A stretch of DNA of 64,000 nt from Rs1 sp000416275 (lineage in GTDB: Bacteria > Pseudomonadota > Gammaproteobacteria > Pseudomonadales > Balneatricaceae): the NCBI GenBank assembly GCA_965243635.1, contig OZ251574.1:2232001-2296000 (forward strand), in the 5' to 3' direction. A program made the position numbers and the translations under genes. Below the pieces are notes generated by a model, which worked only from the letters and a program-made list of their open reading frames with translations, was not told where the DNA came from and did not search any database. Numbering within the stretch: the first letter of the stretch is position 1; each line of letters opens with the position of its first letter. Positions 45,882 to 55,831 of the stretch are shown one piece after another.

Positions 45882-48800
45882 ATGTATATTGTATTAAGGA
45901 TGTTCGTTGTAAGTTTAATACTGCTTTCTTTTAATTTAAAAGCTGCGCCTAATATCGTAGATGCTCCAGCAGAATTACAAAAGTGGCACGGGTGGATTTT
46001 ACATCAATATCCTGAATTAAATTGCAGTTCCAGCGGCGGCAGTCAGCATCAACAATGCTTGTGGAAATCTCCAATCAATATTCAAGTAACATCACAAGCT
46101 ATTGATTTTTCATTGGAAGTTGTAGCAGAAAAGCCAGAATGGTTAGCGCTACCTGGGGACAGCGAGGCGTGGCCGAAATCTGTATTAGTAAACGGTCAAG
46201 CTGCTAAAGTAATGCAGAGAAATCGTCGGCCGGCGATTTTTTTAGGCACTGGTGAATTTAAAATTAAAGGCACGATTGCGCTAGCGGCTATTCCGCTCTC
46301 CTTGACGCTTCCCAAGTCGACAACCTTTATTAACTTGTCTATTGAGGGACAAAAAATATCTCAGCCAAGTGTCAGCGGACAGTCGTTACTGCTGTCTCAA
46401 GCAAAAGCTAAACGGCTAAAAAAATCTGACAGTTTGACGATCCAGGTCTATCGTTTAATCCGCGATGGTTATCCGCTGTGGTTAAATACCCAGTTGGAAA
46501 TCAATGTGTCGGGCGACAAACGAGTAACAACGATTGGTCGAGTATTGCCGGAAGGTTTTGAATTAACCAACATTCAATCTAAATTGCCTTTGCGAATCAA
46601 CAGTCAAGGGCAAATGCAGATTCAGCTGCGCCCGGGAAGACATATAGTATCCCTACAGGCCAGATTGATTGGCGAGCAAGAGAGCTTCAGTATGCAGGCC
46701 AACAATCATTGGCCTGCCCAGGAGTTATGGAGTTTTGCGCCAAGTAGAAGTTACCGTATTGTGGATGTCAAAGGCGCACCTATTGACAGCAGTCAAACCA
46801 ATATTCCAAAGTCTTGGCAGCAGTATGCAAGTTACTTAGTTTCCGCTGAACATGGTTTACAAATAATCGAGCGCAGCCGTGGAGATGTTAATCCCGATCA
46901 GCATCAGCTAGAACTCAGAAGAAATTTATGGTTAAGTTTTTCAGGTAATAAATTCACGTCTCAAGAGCGGCTTACCGGCACAATGGGATACCTAGATAGG
47001 CTGAGCGCCGAGCAGGGCTATCTGGCAGGGCGGGTAACGATCAACCAGCAACCCGTGTTGATTACCTCCGTAGATAGCGATCAAGGTGTCGAAGTGTTAG
47101 CGGGCAGTATTCAGCTGAGCTCGGTCGGCCAAGTAACTGGCAACAGTATTGCAGTTAATCCTTGGTCCAATACCATTAAAAAGGCCGAATTAACCGTCAA
47201 CTTACCGCCAGGTTACAGCATGTTTGCGGTAGAGGGAGCTGACAGTGTCTCAAATGACTATCTGTCGAGCTGGAATCTATGGCAGATATTTGTCGCTATC
47301 TTGTTCATAGTGGTGCTGTTTAAACAATATGGCGTCAGCGCTGCTATTGTCGGGCTGTTGTACACAGTTGTGGTGCACAATGTTGAGGGTGCTCCCAGTA
47401 TAGTGGCACTGTTGATTATCATCGGTTTTCATTTCTTAACCCAAGTGCTGCCTGCACATAAGGTGCGTACATTTGCCGTATACGGCTATCAGTTGACACT
47501 CATTCTGATCGTGCTTAACTTTTTACCTTTTGTGGTGCAGCAAGCTAGATTGGCGATCTATCCGCAGTTGGAGCGACCTTATTCTATTCATCAAAATCCC
47601 AGTTACCAGCAACAGGCAGATGATCTTGAATACAGGGAGGTTGACGAGGTACATAGCATTGAGTCTTCAGCAATGGCGCCCGCAGCGGTCTATGGAAAGA
47701 GTTCCAGTTTAATGAAGTCAAAAATAGCAGATAAATTAAGCCAGAAGAGAGTCGTGAAAAAATATCAGCGTCAATATCAAGAGCATGAAGTTATCCAAAT
47801 TGGACCGGGGATGCCTAGCTGGCAATGGAATTCTGTCAATATTCGCTTGTCGGGCCCCGTGGTCAGTGGGCAGAGTATTGAAATGATGATTATCCCACCT
47901 TGGTTAAATCGGATTATCAATTTATTGAGAATTGTGTTGTTTTTCGGCTTGGCATATTTGTTTTTACGCGGGCAGAGCTTCAAGCTAGGCGGCGGACCAC
48001 GAGGTTCTGTCGCTAACAATGATCAAGAGGGGCAAGAAGTGCGAGCGAATGCTGAGCAGTCTGTTAGTGCAAAAGTTACCGGCGGATTAACTGGTTTGTT
48101 GGTAATGACAGTTTTTAGTGCAGCGCTGTTCAATAGCGAGCCACTAATGGCAGCGGATTACCCCTCGCCGGCACTGTTAGATGAATACTATCAACGTTTA
48201 AGCGAAAGCGCTCCCTGTCAGCCGGATTGCATCGCTATTAACCAGTTAACTATTCAGGGCAATGCTGCGTCATTGACAATGAAGTTACAGGTAGCCGCTC
48301 TGACAAAAACTGCGCTGCGCTTACCTTTTGAGCTGGGAAAAATTAATAATGTTGAGGTCTTGGTTGATGCTCAGCCCGCCAAAGCATTGGCCAGAGTGCA
48401 AGGTTATGCTTACTTGCTGCTCGATGAAGGCTTTCATGAAATTAATTTAGTAATTGATTCGAAAGACCTTAGTCAGTTAAATTTACAGTTTCAGCCCACC
48501 CCGCAATTTACTGAATTTAGCGGCGATGCATGGCAAATATCTGGTTTAGATAAGCACGCTATCAACAATGGCCGTTTGATGCTGCGCAAAATTAAGCGGC
48601 AGAAGCTCAGTGAAACAGAAAAGCAGCTGACGCCTAACCCTATAGCCCCGCTCGTTAAAGTAACTAGAAGAATCAACTTAGGCTTAGATTGGAGTGTCAC
48701 GACTACCGTGACTAGAATTGCGCCAAGTGTTGGTGCTATCAATGTCAGCATTGACTTGTTGTCGGGGGAGTCGGTTACCAGTGCTGATCTTAAAATCAAG

Positions 48801-50063
48801 CAGCGACAGGCGATTGTAGACTTTTCCAGAAATGCGCGCAGCATTACTTGGCATTCTGATCTAGAAAAAAAGCCGGAACTCTCTTTAACGGCAGTCAAAA
48901 CAGCAACTTACTTTGAGGTGTGGGAAATTGTCCCCTCGTTAAAGTGGCACTTAAGTTATCAGGGCATAAAACCGATAAAGTCCAATACCGCTAAGCTTAC
49001 CTGGATGCCCACCTCTGGCGATAAATTGACATTGAACATCCAAAGGCCAGTACCGGTGCAGGGAGCGAGTCTATCTACAGATGAAGTGCAGTTAACTTAT
49101 ACCCCCGGCAATCGCCAGTCGGTTAGCAATTTGCGGTTAAAATTTAGAGCGAGCAAGGGCGCTGATTATCCGCTGCAGCTTCCAGCAGGCGCTAAAATAA
49201 ATAGTATCTTGCTTAATAATAAAAGTATTATTTATGTTGAAGAGCTGGGAAAGGTTATTTTACCGATACCGCCAGGGGCGAATAGTATTGATGTGAATTG
49301 GAGCATGGATGAATCCTTGAGCTGGTTGACACATACCCCGCAGCTGGCTCTGCCGGATGCAACTAACATAGCGTTAAACATCAAAATGCCAGATAATCGC
49401 TGGATCCTTGCCGTGCAAGGTCCATTAATCGGCCCTGCCATTTTGTTTTGGGGCGTGTTGATGATGATTTTGTTGATTTGTTTTGTGCTCGGGCGTCAAG
49501 CTTGGTCACCACTTAAAAGCTGGCAGTGGATGTTGATGGGCGCGGGAATTGCCACTAGCTTTTGGCCGGTAACATTATTGGTCGTTGCCTGGTTTGTGGT
49601 GTTGGCTAAGCATCATAAGTTGATCAACGCTGACACTAGTACCGCTCGGTTCCAAATTGTACAGATCGGCATCGGCGTCTTAACAGCCGTGATGTTATTA
49701 GCGCTGATCGGTAGTGTAGCTAATAGTCTGATGTTTGGCGCGCCAGATATGCAAGTGATCGGCAATGGCTCTTACGCTAATGATTTACACTGGTACCAAG
49801 ATGCAATCAGTGCGCAATTACCGAGCACTACTGTAATCAGTGTGCCGATGTGGGGATATCAAATACTGATGCTATTGTGGTCAATCTGGTTGTCGATGTC
49901 GCTACTACGCTGGTTGAAGTGGGGCTGGAGCAACTACACAGCACAAGGTTTGTGGAAGCAGACTGAAGTGCAGGTAAAGCCGGCTACAGTCACTGATAAA
50001 TCAACAGATCCAGCTAAGCCAAAAGCAAAGCGTGCAAAGCGCGATGCCAAGAGTGATTGGTAG
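45882..50063 (+). CDS. Large multi-domain membrane protein, unknown function
   Basis: 1393 residues. There is an N-terminal signal peptide (MYIVLRMFVVSLILLSFNLK, then AAP), followed by about 430 residues of beta-rich, probably periplasmic sequence. A cluster of four helices follows near 465-560 (VAILFIVVLF, IVALLIIIGFHFL, LTLILIVLNFLPFVV), then a linker and two helices near 680-750. A second large beta-rich domain spans about 760-1180. Four C-terminal helices (about 1185-1370) end in a Lys-rich cytosolic tail. I do not recognise the family. The two-fold pattern of soluble domain plus helix bundle suggests internal duplication. The start is ATG 45882, 6 nt after AAGGA; an ATG two codons earlier overlaps that site. 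Confidence 0.8.
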   Translation: MYIVLRMFVVSLILLSFNLKAAPNIVDAPAELQKWHGWILHQYPELNCSSSGGSQHQQCLWKSPINIQVTSQAIDFSLEVVAEKPEWLALPGDSEAWPKSVLVNGQAAKVMQRNRRPAIFLGTGEFKIKGTIALAAIPLSLTLPKSTTFINLSIEGQKISQPSVSGQSLLLSQAKAKRLKKSDSLTIQVYRLIRDGYPLWLNTQLEINVSGDKRVTTIGRVLPEGFELTNIQSKLPLRINSQGQMQIQLRPGRHIVSLQARLIGEQESFSMQANNHWPAQELWSFAPSRSYRIVDVKGAPIDSSQTNIPKSWQQYASYLVSAEHGLQIIERSRGDVNPDQHQLELRRNLWLSFSGNKFTSQERLTGTMGYLDRLSAEQGYLAGRVTINQQPVLITSVDSDQGVEVLAGSIQLSSVGQVTGNSIAVNPWSNTIKKAELTVNLPPGYSMFAVEGADSVSNDYLSSWNLWQIFVAILFIVVLFKQYGVSAAIVGLLYTVVVHNVEGAPSIVALLIIIGFHFLTQVLPAHKVRTFAVYGYQLTLILIVLNFLPFVVQQARLAIYPQLERPYSIHQNPSYQQQADDLEYREVDEVHSIESSAMAPAAVYGKSSSLMKSKIADKLSQKRVVKKYQRQYQEHEVIQIGPGMPSWQWNSVNIRLSGPVVSGQSIEMMIIPPWLNRIINLLRIVLFFGLAYLFLRGQSFKLGGGPRGSVANNDQEGQEVRANAEQSVSAKVTGGLTGLLVMTVFSAALFNSEPLMAADYPSPALLDEYYQRLSESAPCQPDCIAINQLTIQGNAASLTMKLQVAALTKTALRLPFELGKINNVEVLVDAQPAKALARVQGYAYLLLDEGFHEINLVIDSKDLSQLNLQFQPTPQFTEFSGDAWQISGLDKHAINNGRLMLRKIKRQKLSETEKQLTPNPIAPLVKVTRRINLGLDWSVTTTVTRIAPSVGAINVSIDLLSGESVTSADLKIKQRQAIVDFSRNARSITWHSDLEKKPELSLTAVKTATYFEVWEIVPSLKWHLSYQGIKPIKSNTAKLTWMPTSGDKLTLNIQRPVPVQGASLSTDEVQLTYTPGNRQSVSNLRLKFRASKGADYPLQLPAGAKINSILLNNKSIIYVEELGKVILPIPPGANSIDVNWSMDESLSWLTHTPQLALPDATNIALNIKMPDNRWILAVQGPLIGPAILFWGVLMMILLICFVLGRQAWSPLKSWQWMLMGAGIATSFWPVTLLVVAWFVVLAKHHKLINADTSTARFQIVQIGIGVLTAVMLLALIGSVANSLMFGAPDMQVIGNGSYANDLHWYQDAISAQLPSTTVISVPMWGYQILMLLWSIWLSMSLLRWLKWGWSNYTAQGLWKQTEVQVKPATVTDKSTDPAKPKAKRAKRDAKSDW

Positions 50064-50077
50064 TTCTTTAAGTAGAT

Positions 50078-50115
50078 TGGACCTCTGCATAGCCGCAACG
50101 TTTTGCAGAGGTCTC
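50078..50115. repeat. Minimal element C (38 bp)
   Basis: GGACCTCTGCATAGCCGCAA joined to CGTTTTGCAGAGGTCTC, just after the large membrane-protein gene. Confidence 0.7.
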
Positions 50116-50151
50116 TAAATGTAACAACGAGTTGTAATTAGAAGCAGTGAT

Positions 50152-50182
50152 AAAAAACCCGCGATAGTTAGCGGGTTTTTTT
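50152..50182. terminator. Bidirectional terminator
   Basis: AAAAAACCCGC, 8-nt loop, GCGGGTTTTTTT. It lies between the convergent membrane-protein and PRPP-synthetase-like genes and works on both strands. Confidence 0.92.
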
Positions 50183-50201
50183 AAATAGTGGAGAAGGGGA
50201 G

Positions 50202-51419
50202 TTAGCTCTCTGTTTTTAGAGAACTCAGTTGGTCGGCGAACCAGATTTTACGGGTAAATCTTGGGTTTTTAGAAGACATATCAATTTTATAGGGATTATC
50301 TTCTTTAGTTAGTGGTAGCTCTAAAATTTTACCTAGCTCTTGGGCGAGCCACTTCTCAATTTTTAGTACCACCATCTTCTTGCGCAGCCGTCCCTGCACA
50401 TCTCTATTTAGAATCGTTGGCAAGGTATTGAGAGTCAGGATTTCATCGATAGCATTGTTTGCCATGCGCTCCCGGCCTTCATCAGAAGCGTAAAAGTGAG
50501 AAACCGCGAAGATCATTCGGTCAGGTTTTATCTGCTGTAAGAACTGGCAAGATTTAACCACTGTAGACCCGGTGCGTACCATGTCATCAAAGAGCACAAT
50601 ACTACAGCCATCTAATCCTTCAAAAGTGCTCTCGCTTTCGCTGTGCAAAGTGATCGCCACTTTATGTTCCGAAGTACGCATTTTATCTAACAGAATAAAC
50701 TTAGCTTTACTCAGACCTAATTTTGCATACATGTCTTTAACAAAATCGCGAGCACCTTTATCGGGGGCGCACAATACCAAGCCTTCGCCCTGTGGGCCGT
50801 ATTTGATGATATTTGAATTCAGTAAATAGTGAGCATATATTTCGTAGGGGATTAGATTGTGGAAGTTGCCTTCAAAAACTTCACTGAAGATGCTTTGCAC
50901 TGAGTAAGAGTGATTGTGTACAGTAAGCACTTTATCAACCCCTGACAACTTAAGCATTTGCGCATAGAGTTTGGAGGTGAATGGCTGTCCGTCAAATTTT
51001 TTCAAATCAGCTTGAGAGCGCTCTGCAACCGTATCTCCAAGATCATGATTAACACCGCGATCTTGGGCGCTAAAAAACAAATCAGGCTCGACTAACACGA
51101 CACAGATAGCGCCGTTTTCTTTAGCGGCTCGTGCAATTAAAAAATTATGCATCGCCAGCTCTTGGCGTGACAGTACTAAGCTGCTAGTACTGACGATCAC
51201 CACTGTTTTACCGACTAAGCTACTGCCTATTGAATCAAGATCTAATTCATCGGAAATAAAACGCGGGCAAAATTCAGTATTGGTGAATGCTTTCATGCCA
51301 ATTAGGTCGGCGATGTCTTGGTTCTGTCCCATTGCATAAGCAACATCAATCGCAAAAGGGTTATCAGAGGAATTACCTACCACAACGATGTTGTTGGAAG
51401 GATTTGATACAGGGCTCAT
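50202..51419 (-). CDS. Ribose-phosphate diphosphokinase (PRPP synthetase)-like protein
   Basis: 405 residues, longer than the roughly 315 of housekeeping Prs. The PRPP-binding loop is clear: SIVLFDDMVRTGSTVV near residue 275. The N-terminal half has the TEFCPRF and VVIVSTSS stretches that correspond to the ATP-side domain of Prs, and GLVLCAPDKGARDFVKDM precedes the second domain. It could make PRPP from ribose-5-phosphate or act as a related phosphoribosyltransferase. The long insertions and basic C-terminus point to a separate subfamily. It is monocistronic and convergent to the large membrane-protein gene. Confidence 0.82.
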   Translation of the reverse strand: MSPVSNPSNNIVVVGNSSDNPFAIDVAYAMGQNQDIADLIGMKAFTNTEFCPRFISDELDLDSIGSSLVGKTVVIVSTSSLVLSRQELAMHNFLIARAAKENGAICVVLVEPDLFFSAQDRGVNHDLGDTVAERSQADLKKFDGQPFTSKLYAQMLKLSGVDKVLTVHNHSYSVQSIFSEVFEGNFHNLIPYEIYAHYLLNSNIIKYGPQGEGLVLCAPDKGARDFVKDMYAKLGLSKAKFILLDKMRTSEHKVAITLHSESESTFEGLDGCSIVLFDDMVRTGSTVVKSCQFLQQIKPDRMIFAVSHFYASDEGRERMANNAIDEILTLNTLPTILNRDVQGRLRKKMVVLKIEKWLAQELGKILELPLTKEDNPYKIDMSSKNPRFTRKIWFADQLSSLKTES

Positions 51420-51475
51420 ATTGTCGGCTCTTGATAGTGTGCAATTAAATAATTTGCCGGTGATCTAATATAGTA

Positions 51476-51634
51476 CCGAACACAGTGACTTCACAGCACT
51501 ACATAGCGTAACATCTAGAATATACAGCGGTTATAAAATACCCGCTGCATCTATGTGTGCAGTTAAGGTTTTTTAATTCCACTGTAGAGCCAATGTATTG
51601 CACTCTGTATTTACTTTGAAACCACCGATTGTGG
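51476..51634 (+). repeat. Element A, diverged full-length copy
   Basis: CCGAACACAGTGACTTCACAG to CTTTGAAACCACCGATTGTGG. It is complete in length but changed at many sites. Confidence 0.75.
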
Positions 51635-51876
51635 TAGTGACAAATAAATCACGGGCTGTAAATCAGTCGGTTTAACTCAGGTAGCATAAGAGATACAGGT
51701 TAGATGACTAGTCTGTTTTTAACATTGAAGCTTAGTTTTATACTAGGGCTGCAAATAGGCCTAGAATTATAGCATTAGTCAGTAATTAAATTAGATTAAA
51801 ACAAGGCCAAATTGATTAATAGTTTTTCTAGTAAGGCGCTAAACTTTTGTCTTCTTGGAGGATTACCTTTCTTTAA

Positions 51877-52064
51877 CCTGAATCCGTGACTTCAAAGTGA
51901 ATACAGAGTGTAAAATATTGGTTCTACAGTTGAATTGAAAAATCTTAGCTGCAAGCTCATATGCGTTCTGCATTCGCTAAATAAATGCATCCGTGCATAA
52001 AAGCCATAGGTTCGGCGGGTATTTTTCTAACCGCTGTAGAATCAAGAGCTTGCGCTATGTTGTG
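51877..52064 (-). repeat. Element A, long form, cut by IS66 copy 4
   Basis: CCTGAATCCGTGACTTC through the long-form block to GAGCTTGCGCTATGTTGTG, where the IS starts. The last 20 or so bp of A are not found beyond the IS. Confidence 0.88.
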
Positions 52065-54011
52065 GTAACTTCTCAATAACTCGGGGCAGAACGTCAATAT
52101 AAATCATTTTCTCTTGACAGGGCTTTAGTCCAAAAGTCGTTAAAATTAAAGACCACTTCCCTTCTTCTTTTAAGTAGCAGCACCTCGTTATACCAGTCCA
52201 TGTGAGTGGTTTATTTATCTTATACACTCGCGGGTTGCGACTAACTATTTAAGTGCCTCAGACCTCTTCACAGAAGTAAAAAAACCACCTAAAAAAGCCA
52301 TGGTAAGATAACCTTATCATTCGCTGCTATGACTTAAACCTTTGAAAAAACTCCCTACTTTACCTGATATTCCAGAAAGTGAACAAACTCCGGTAGTCAA
52401 AAGCTTACTACTGATAGTAGAGCAATGCTTTCAAAGTATTCAGCAGCAAGCCGAAGAGATCGAGCTGCTCAAAGATGAAGTGCGCGTACTAAAAAAGCAG
52501 AAAAAACGGCCCACTTTCAAACCAAGTAACTTGGACAGAGAAACAGATAAATCGACGGGCGATGATTCAGTATCGACAGAAAACAAAAAGCGGCCAGGCT
52601 CAAAGAAACGCTCTAAAAATGCAAATCTAACTATCCATGACGATCAAGTGGTTCAACCGCAAGACGGTATCCCTCCAGGAGCTCGCTTTAAAGGATACCG
52701 GGATTTTATTGTTCAGGAGTTGGTCATTGGCACAAAAAACACCCGTTATCGTCTCGCCCGTTATGTCACACCAGACGGCCAAACCCTCACCGCTAAATTA
52801 CCTAAAGAATTGAACGGGCTGCATTACGGTCCTTATTTACTCAGCTATGTCCTTTATCAACATCATCACTGTCATGCCACCCAACCTCTATTGCTAGAGC
52901 AACTGCGAGAATGGGGGATTGATATCTCCGCCGGTCAAATCAATCGCCTTTTATCCGAGGGAAAATCTCAATTTCATCAGGAAAAGAACGACATTTTAAA
53001 AGCGGGTTTAGCTTTGTCCGATTATGTCACTGTTGACGATTCAGGTGCTCGCCATAAAGGGGGCAACGGTTATGTCACTCAAATAGGCAACGAGTATTTT
53101 GCTTGGTTTGAATCGACAGGTTCTAAGAGTAGGGTTAATTTTTTGGAATTACTCTGTGCGGGGGATAAAAGTTATCGTATTAATCATCACGCTGAGTCTT
53201 ACTGGGTAGATCAAAAATTACCGCATGTCCCACTAAAGCTTCTCTTAGAGAGTGGCTTGTCGCATTTTGCTAATGCCCTGCGTTGGGAGGAGCATCTTGA
53301 TGAGCAGGGAATCAACTCGGCGCGCCACCGTCGTATTGCGACGGAAGGTGCTTTACTTGGTAATGTGCAGCATCAAAACCGGTGCCAGAACTTAGTCATA
53401 CTCAGTGACGGGGCGGGTCAGTTCAATATTCTGCAGCACGCATTGTGCTGGATTCATACTGAGCGTTTGGTACACACAATGCTGCCGTTAAACGAATGGC
53501 ACCGAGAGGATATAGCGAAAGTACGCGGTGAAATTTGGGATTTATATCGAGGCCTAAAAACGTATAAAGTCCAGCCAGGTTCCGATCAGAAAGCCGCGCT
53601 GGAGACTTTTTTTGACGAGATTTTTATGCAGCGAACACGTTATGAGTCTTTAAACCAATTGCTCAAGCGGATCTACAAAAACAAAGCGAAATTACTGCGA
53701 GTATTAGCACGTCCTGAAATCCCCTTACATACCAATGGTAGTGAAACAGATATCAGGGATTTCGTAAAAAAGAGAAAGATCAGTGGAGGTACTCGCAGTG
53801 ATGTTGGAAGAGAGTGCCGGGATAAATTTGCCAGTCTAAAAAAGACTTGTCGAAAGCTTGGCGTGTCATTTTGGGACTATATATTGGATAGAAATTCTGG
53901 GATTGGGGATGTCCCCCCATTGGCAGAATTAATTCGTCGAGAAGTAGCCGCTGACTAGGGCTTTAATTGGCGTAAGCTATAGTAGATTGCCCCGTGTTAT
54001 TGAGAAGTTAC
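52065..54011 (+). mobile_element. IS66-family insertion sequence, copy 4 (1947 bp)
   Basis: Same terminal repeats as copies 1-3. The flanks ATGTTGTG and TGATTTTT differ, so the original duplication is lost, which suggests deletion or recombination next to it. It is the only copy inserted in an A, not a B, element. Confidence 0.93.
52342..53958 (+). CDS. IS66-family transposase (TnpC type), copy 4
   Basis: 538 residues, intact, TTG start. It is the most diverged of the four copies (for example SNLDRETDK, KNANLTIHDD, CHATQPLL, KGGNGYVTQ, FFDEIFMQR), although the DDE residues are unchanged. Some of these are non-conservative changes in the core, so its activity is less certain. Confidence 0.93.
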   Translation: MKKLPTLPDIPESEQTPVVKSLLLIVEQCFQSIQQQAEEIELLKDEVRVLKKQKKRPTFKPSNLDRETDKSTGDDSVSTENKKRPGSKKRSKNANLTIHDDQVVQPQDGIPPGARFKGYRDFIVQELVIGTKNTRYRLARYVTPDGQTLTAKLPKELNGLHYGPYLLSYVLYQHHHCHATQPLLLEQLREWGIDISAGQINRLLSEGKSQFHQEKNDILKAGLALSDYVTVDDSGARHKGGNGYVTQIGNEYFAWFESTGSKSRVNFLELLCAGDKSYRINHHAESYWVDQKLPHVPLKLLLESGLSHFANALRWEEHLDEQGINSARHRRIATEGALLGNVQHQNRCQNLVILSDGAGQFNILQHALCWIHTERLVHTMLPLNEWHREDIAKVRGEIWDLYRGLKTYKVQPGSDQKAALETFFDEIFMQRTRYESLNQLLKRIYKNKAKLLRVLARPEIPLHTNGSETDIRDFVKKRKISGGTRSDVGRECRDKFASLKKTCRKLGVSFWDYILDRNSGIGDVPPLAELIRREVAAD

Positions 54012-54053
54012 TGATTTTTGGTTTTATTTGAATCCCGAAACTTGAGTTATAAT

Positions 54054-54256
54054 GAGACTTTTGCATAACTTACCCAGAGGGTATGATAACTGTGCTCGGT
54101 AATACGGCGTTAAAAACCGACTCAATATGCTCAGTTACACCAGTTACACCCATAAAGAAGGGTACACTGTACCCAAAGTGAGGGGGCACACTGACTCCGC
54201 TATCTGCCGGTTTTTGCCTTGTCTTATCTTCGCTCGCAACGTTATGCAAAGGTCTC
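54054..54256 (-). repeat. Element C, complete, target duplication ATAAT
   Basis: 203 bp in reverse orientation, GAGACTTTTGCATAACTTAC to GTTATGCAAAGGTCTC. ATAAT is at 54049-54053 and 54257-54261. Confidence 0.93.
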
Positions 54257-54350
54257 ATAATACCAATTAGTTAAGTGAAGTTGAAACGTGTTTTTACAAT
54301 TCAATGAGGTGTAAATAAAGCTAAGTTATTTATTCTTCAGAGATTTTTTT

Positions 54351-54388
54351 GCTTTTGGCTGTGGGGCGGAGACACAGGGCTAATCAGG
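54351..54388 (+). repeat. Element B, terminal remnant
   Basis: GCGGAGACACAGGGCTAATC plus AGG is the right end of B; nothing more of the element is present. It lies 52 bp upstream of the next start codon. Confidence 0.75.
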
Positions 54389-54440
54389 AATAGTTTTAAT
54401 TATATCAATAAACCCCATTAACCCCATACCAGTAAATTTG

Positions 54441-55352
54441 ATGCCATTACCTCTCATAACACATCCTCACTACAGTTATAGTTTTGCCGATAAGCATCGA
54501 TTTCCTATGCAGAAATTTCGCTTGTTACACGCGCTGTTAGTTGAGCAGGGGATAGCCACTAATAGCAATGTATATCGGCCTGCTAAAGCCAGTATGCAAT
54601 TGCTAAAGCATGCTCACTGTGCCGATTATCTCGCTAAGTTTGTCGAAAACAAGTTAGATAAAAGCGAGTTGAGAAGGATGGGGCTTCCTTGGAGCGAAGC
54701 GCTGGTCAGGCGAACTTTACTCTCCCCAGTCGGGACTTTGCTCACCTGTCAGCTGGCATTGAAAAACGGCATTGCCTGTCATTTGGCTGGGGGAACGCAC
54801 CATGCCCATTTTGACTTCGGATCAGGGTTTTGTATTCTCAATGATCTGGCGATTGCGGCCAACAGCTTATTGGCACAAGGTAAAATAAAAAAAATCCTGA
54901 TTTTTGACCTCGATGTGCATCAAGGCGATGGCACCGCTAGAATTCTACATCGCCAAGATAACGCTTTCACTTGCTCTGTGCACTGCGAAAAAAACTTTCC
55001 CGCCCGCAAGGCCGAAAGTAATTTAGATATCAATATTCCCTCTGGCGCGTCGACCGAAGAGTATTTAGAAATGATGATGGACGGTTTCGAACGGGCGGTT
55101 CGACTTAGTCAGCCGGAGTTGATTATCTATGATGCCGGCGTGGATATCTTCAGTGGCGACCCGTTAGGTTTAATTAATGTTAGTGTCGATGGAATTAGAC
55201 GCCGAGATCATTTTGTGTTGAACCGGGCCGCGGAACTTGGAATACCGATAGCCACCGTGATTGGAGGCGGCTATGACAAAGATGAAAGGGCATTGGCCAG
55301 TCGGCATGCGATTGTGGTTGAAGAGGCTTTTAAAGTACATCGACAGTTTTAA
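54441..55352 (+). CDS. Histone-deacetylase-family amidohydrolase
   Basis: 303 residues of the zinc-dependent arginase/deacetylase fold, nearest in layout to class IV/acetoin-utilisation-like bacterial members. Active-site signs: GGTHHAHFDFGSGFCILND (the charge-relay His pair and Phe), DLDVHQGDGTA (zinc Asp and His), YDAGVDIF (second zinc Asp) and VIGGGYDKDE (Gly-Gly-Gly-Tyr catalytic Tyr). The natural substrate in bacteria (acetyl-lysine, acetyl-polyamine or other) is unknown. ATG 54441 gives a product that begins like relatives (PLITHPHYSY); no strong ribosome site is seen. It stands alone between an IS and the queuosine transporter. Confidence 0.9.
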   Translation: MPLPLITHPHYSYSFADKHRFPMQKFRLLHALLVEQGIATNSNVYRPAKASMQLLKHAHCADYLAKFVENKLDKSELRRMGLPWSEALVRRTLLSPVGTLLTCQLALKNGIACHLAGGTHHAHFDFGSGFCILNDLAIAANSLLAQGKIKKILIFDLDVHQGDGTARILHRQDNAFTCSVHCEKNFPARKAESNLDINIPSGASTEEYLEMMMDGFERAVRLSQPELIIYDAGVDIFSGDPLGLINVSVDGIRRRDHFVLNRAAELGIPIATVIGGGYDKDERALASRHAIVVEEAFKVHRQF

Positions 55353-55388
55353 AGGACTCGATTAATTTCTAGCGTAGATGGGTTAACA

Positions 55389-55562
55389 TGATCTTGATTC
55401 TACAGCGGTTTGAAAAATGCCCACTGCACCTATGGGTTTTATGCAGGGATGCATTTATTGAGCGAATGCAGGACGCATTTGAGCTTGCAGCTAATATATT
55501 TCAATTCCACTGTAAAGCCAATTTCTTACACTCTGTATTTACTTTGAAGTCACGGATTCAGG
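55389..55562 (+). repeat. Element A, long form lacking its left end
   Basis: Starts inside the element (ATCTTGATTCTACAGCGG) and runs to GAAGTCACGGATTCAGG. It lies in the 479-bp gap before yhhQ, which otherwise holds only the promoter and riboswitch below. Confidence 0.88.
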
Positions 55563-55753
55563 TTTAACTCTATTGATTGACGCGCAGCGTCTTTAAAAGA
55601 CTAAATATTGATCAGTTTTCAAAAGCAGTAAGCTCATCATGTCCAAGTGGTGAGAGTCCTTACATTTCAACAGATTAAATGGCTATTAGCGATCCTGCTC
55701 ACTCATCGGCCCGTAGAAGAAGCAATTTATTGTTGCTAAATTTAGTTTAAAGT

Positions 55754-55781
55754 TTGACAATTTATTAACATTCTATATCCT
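55754..55781 (+). promoter_or_regulatory. Probable yhhQ promoter
   Basis: TTGACA, 16 bp, TATCCT. A start about 7 bp downstream would put the preQ1 aptamer almost at the 5' end of the mRNA. The -10 box is a weak match. Confidence 0.5.
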
Positions 55782-55793
55782 TCCGGCTGAAAT

Positions 55794-55824
55794 TTGGGTT
55801 CCCTCACCCCAACTAATAAAAAGG
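55794..55824 (+). promoter_or_regulatory. preQ1-I riboswitch
   Basis: TTGGGTTCCCTCACCCCAAC followed by TAATAAAAAGG. P1 is TTGGG/CCCAA, loop 1 leads into CACC, and the A-rich tail folds back to form the H-type pseudoknot. The pattern lines up base for base with the small translational preQ1-I switches such as that of Thermoanaerobacter. The AAGG at its 3' end is also the Shine-Dalgarno of yhhQ, 7 nt before the ATG. Ligand binding should hide the ribosome site and lower transporter synthesis when preQ1 is plentiful. The downstream gene function agrees exactly. Confidence 0.88.
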
Positions 55825-55831
55825 CTAAATC

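Noticed and set aside
20027..54011. Simple inversion between IS66 copies 1 and 4 to explain their missing duplications
   Set aside because: Swapping the inner flanks (GTACCTAA and ATGTTGTG) does not create matching 8-bp pairs, so a single inversion is not enough.
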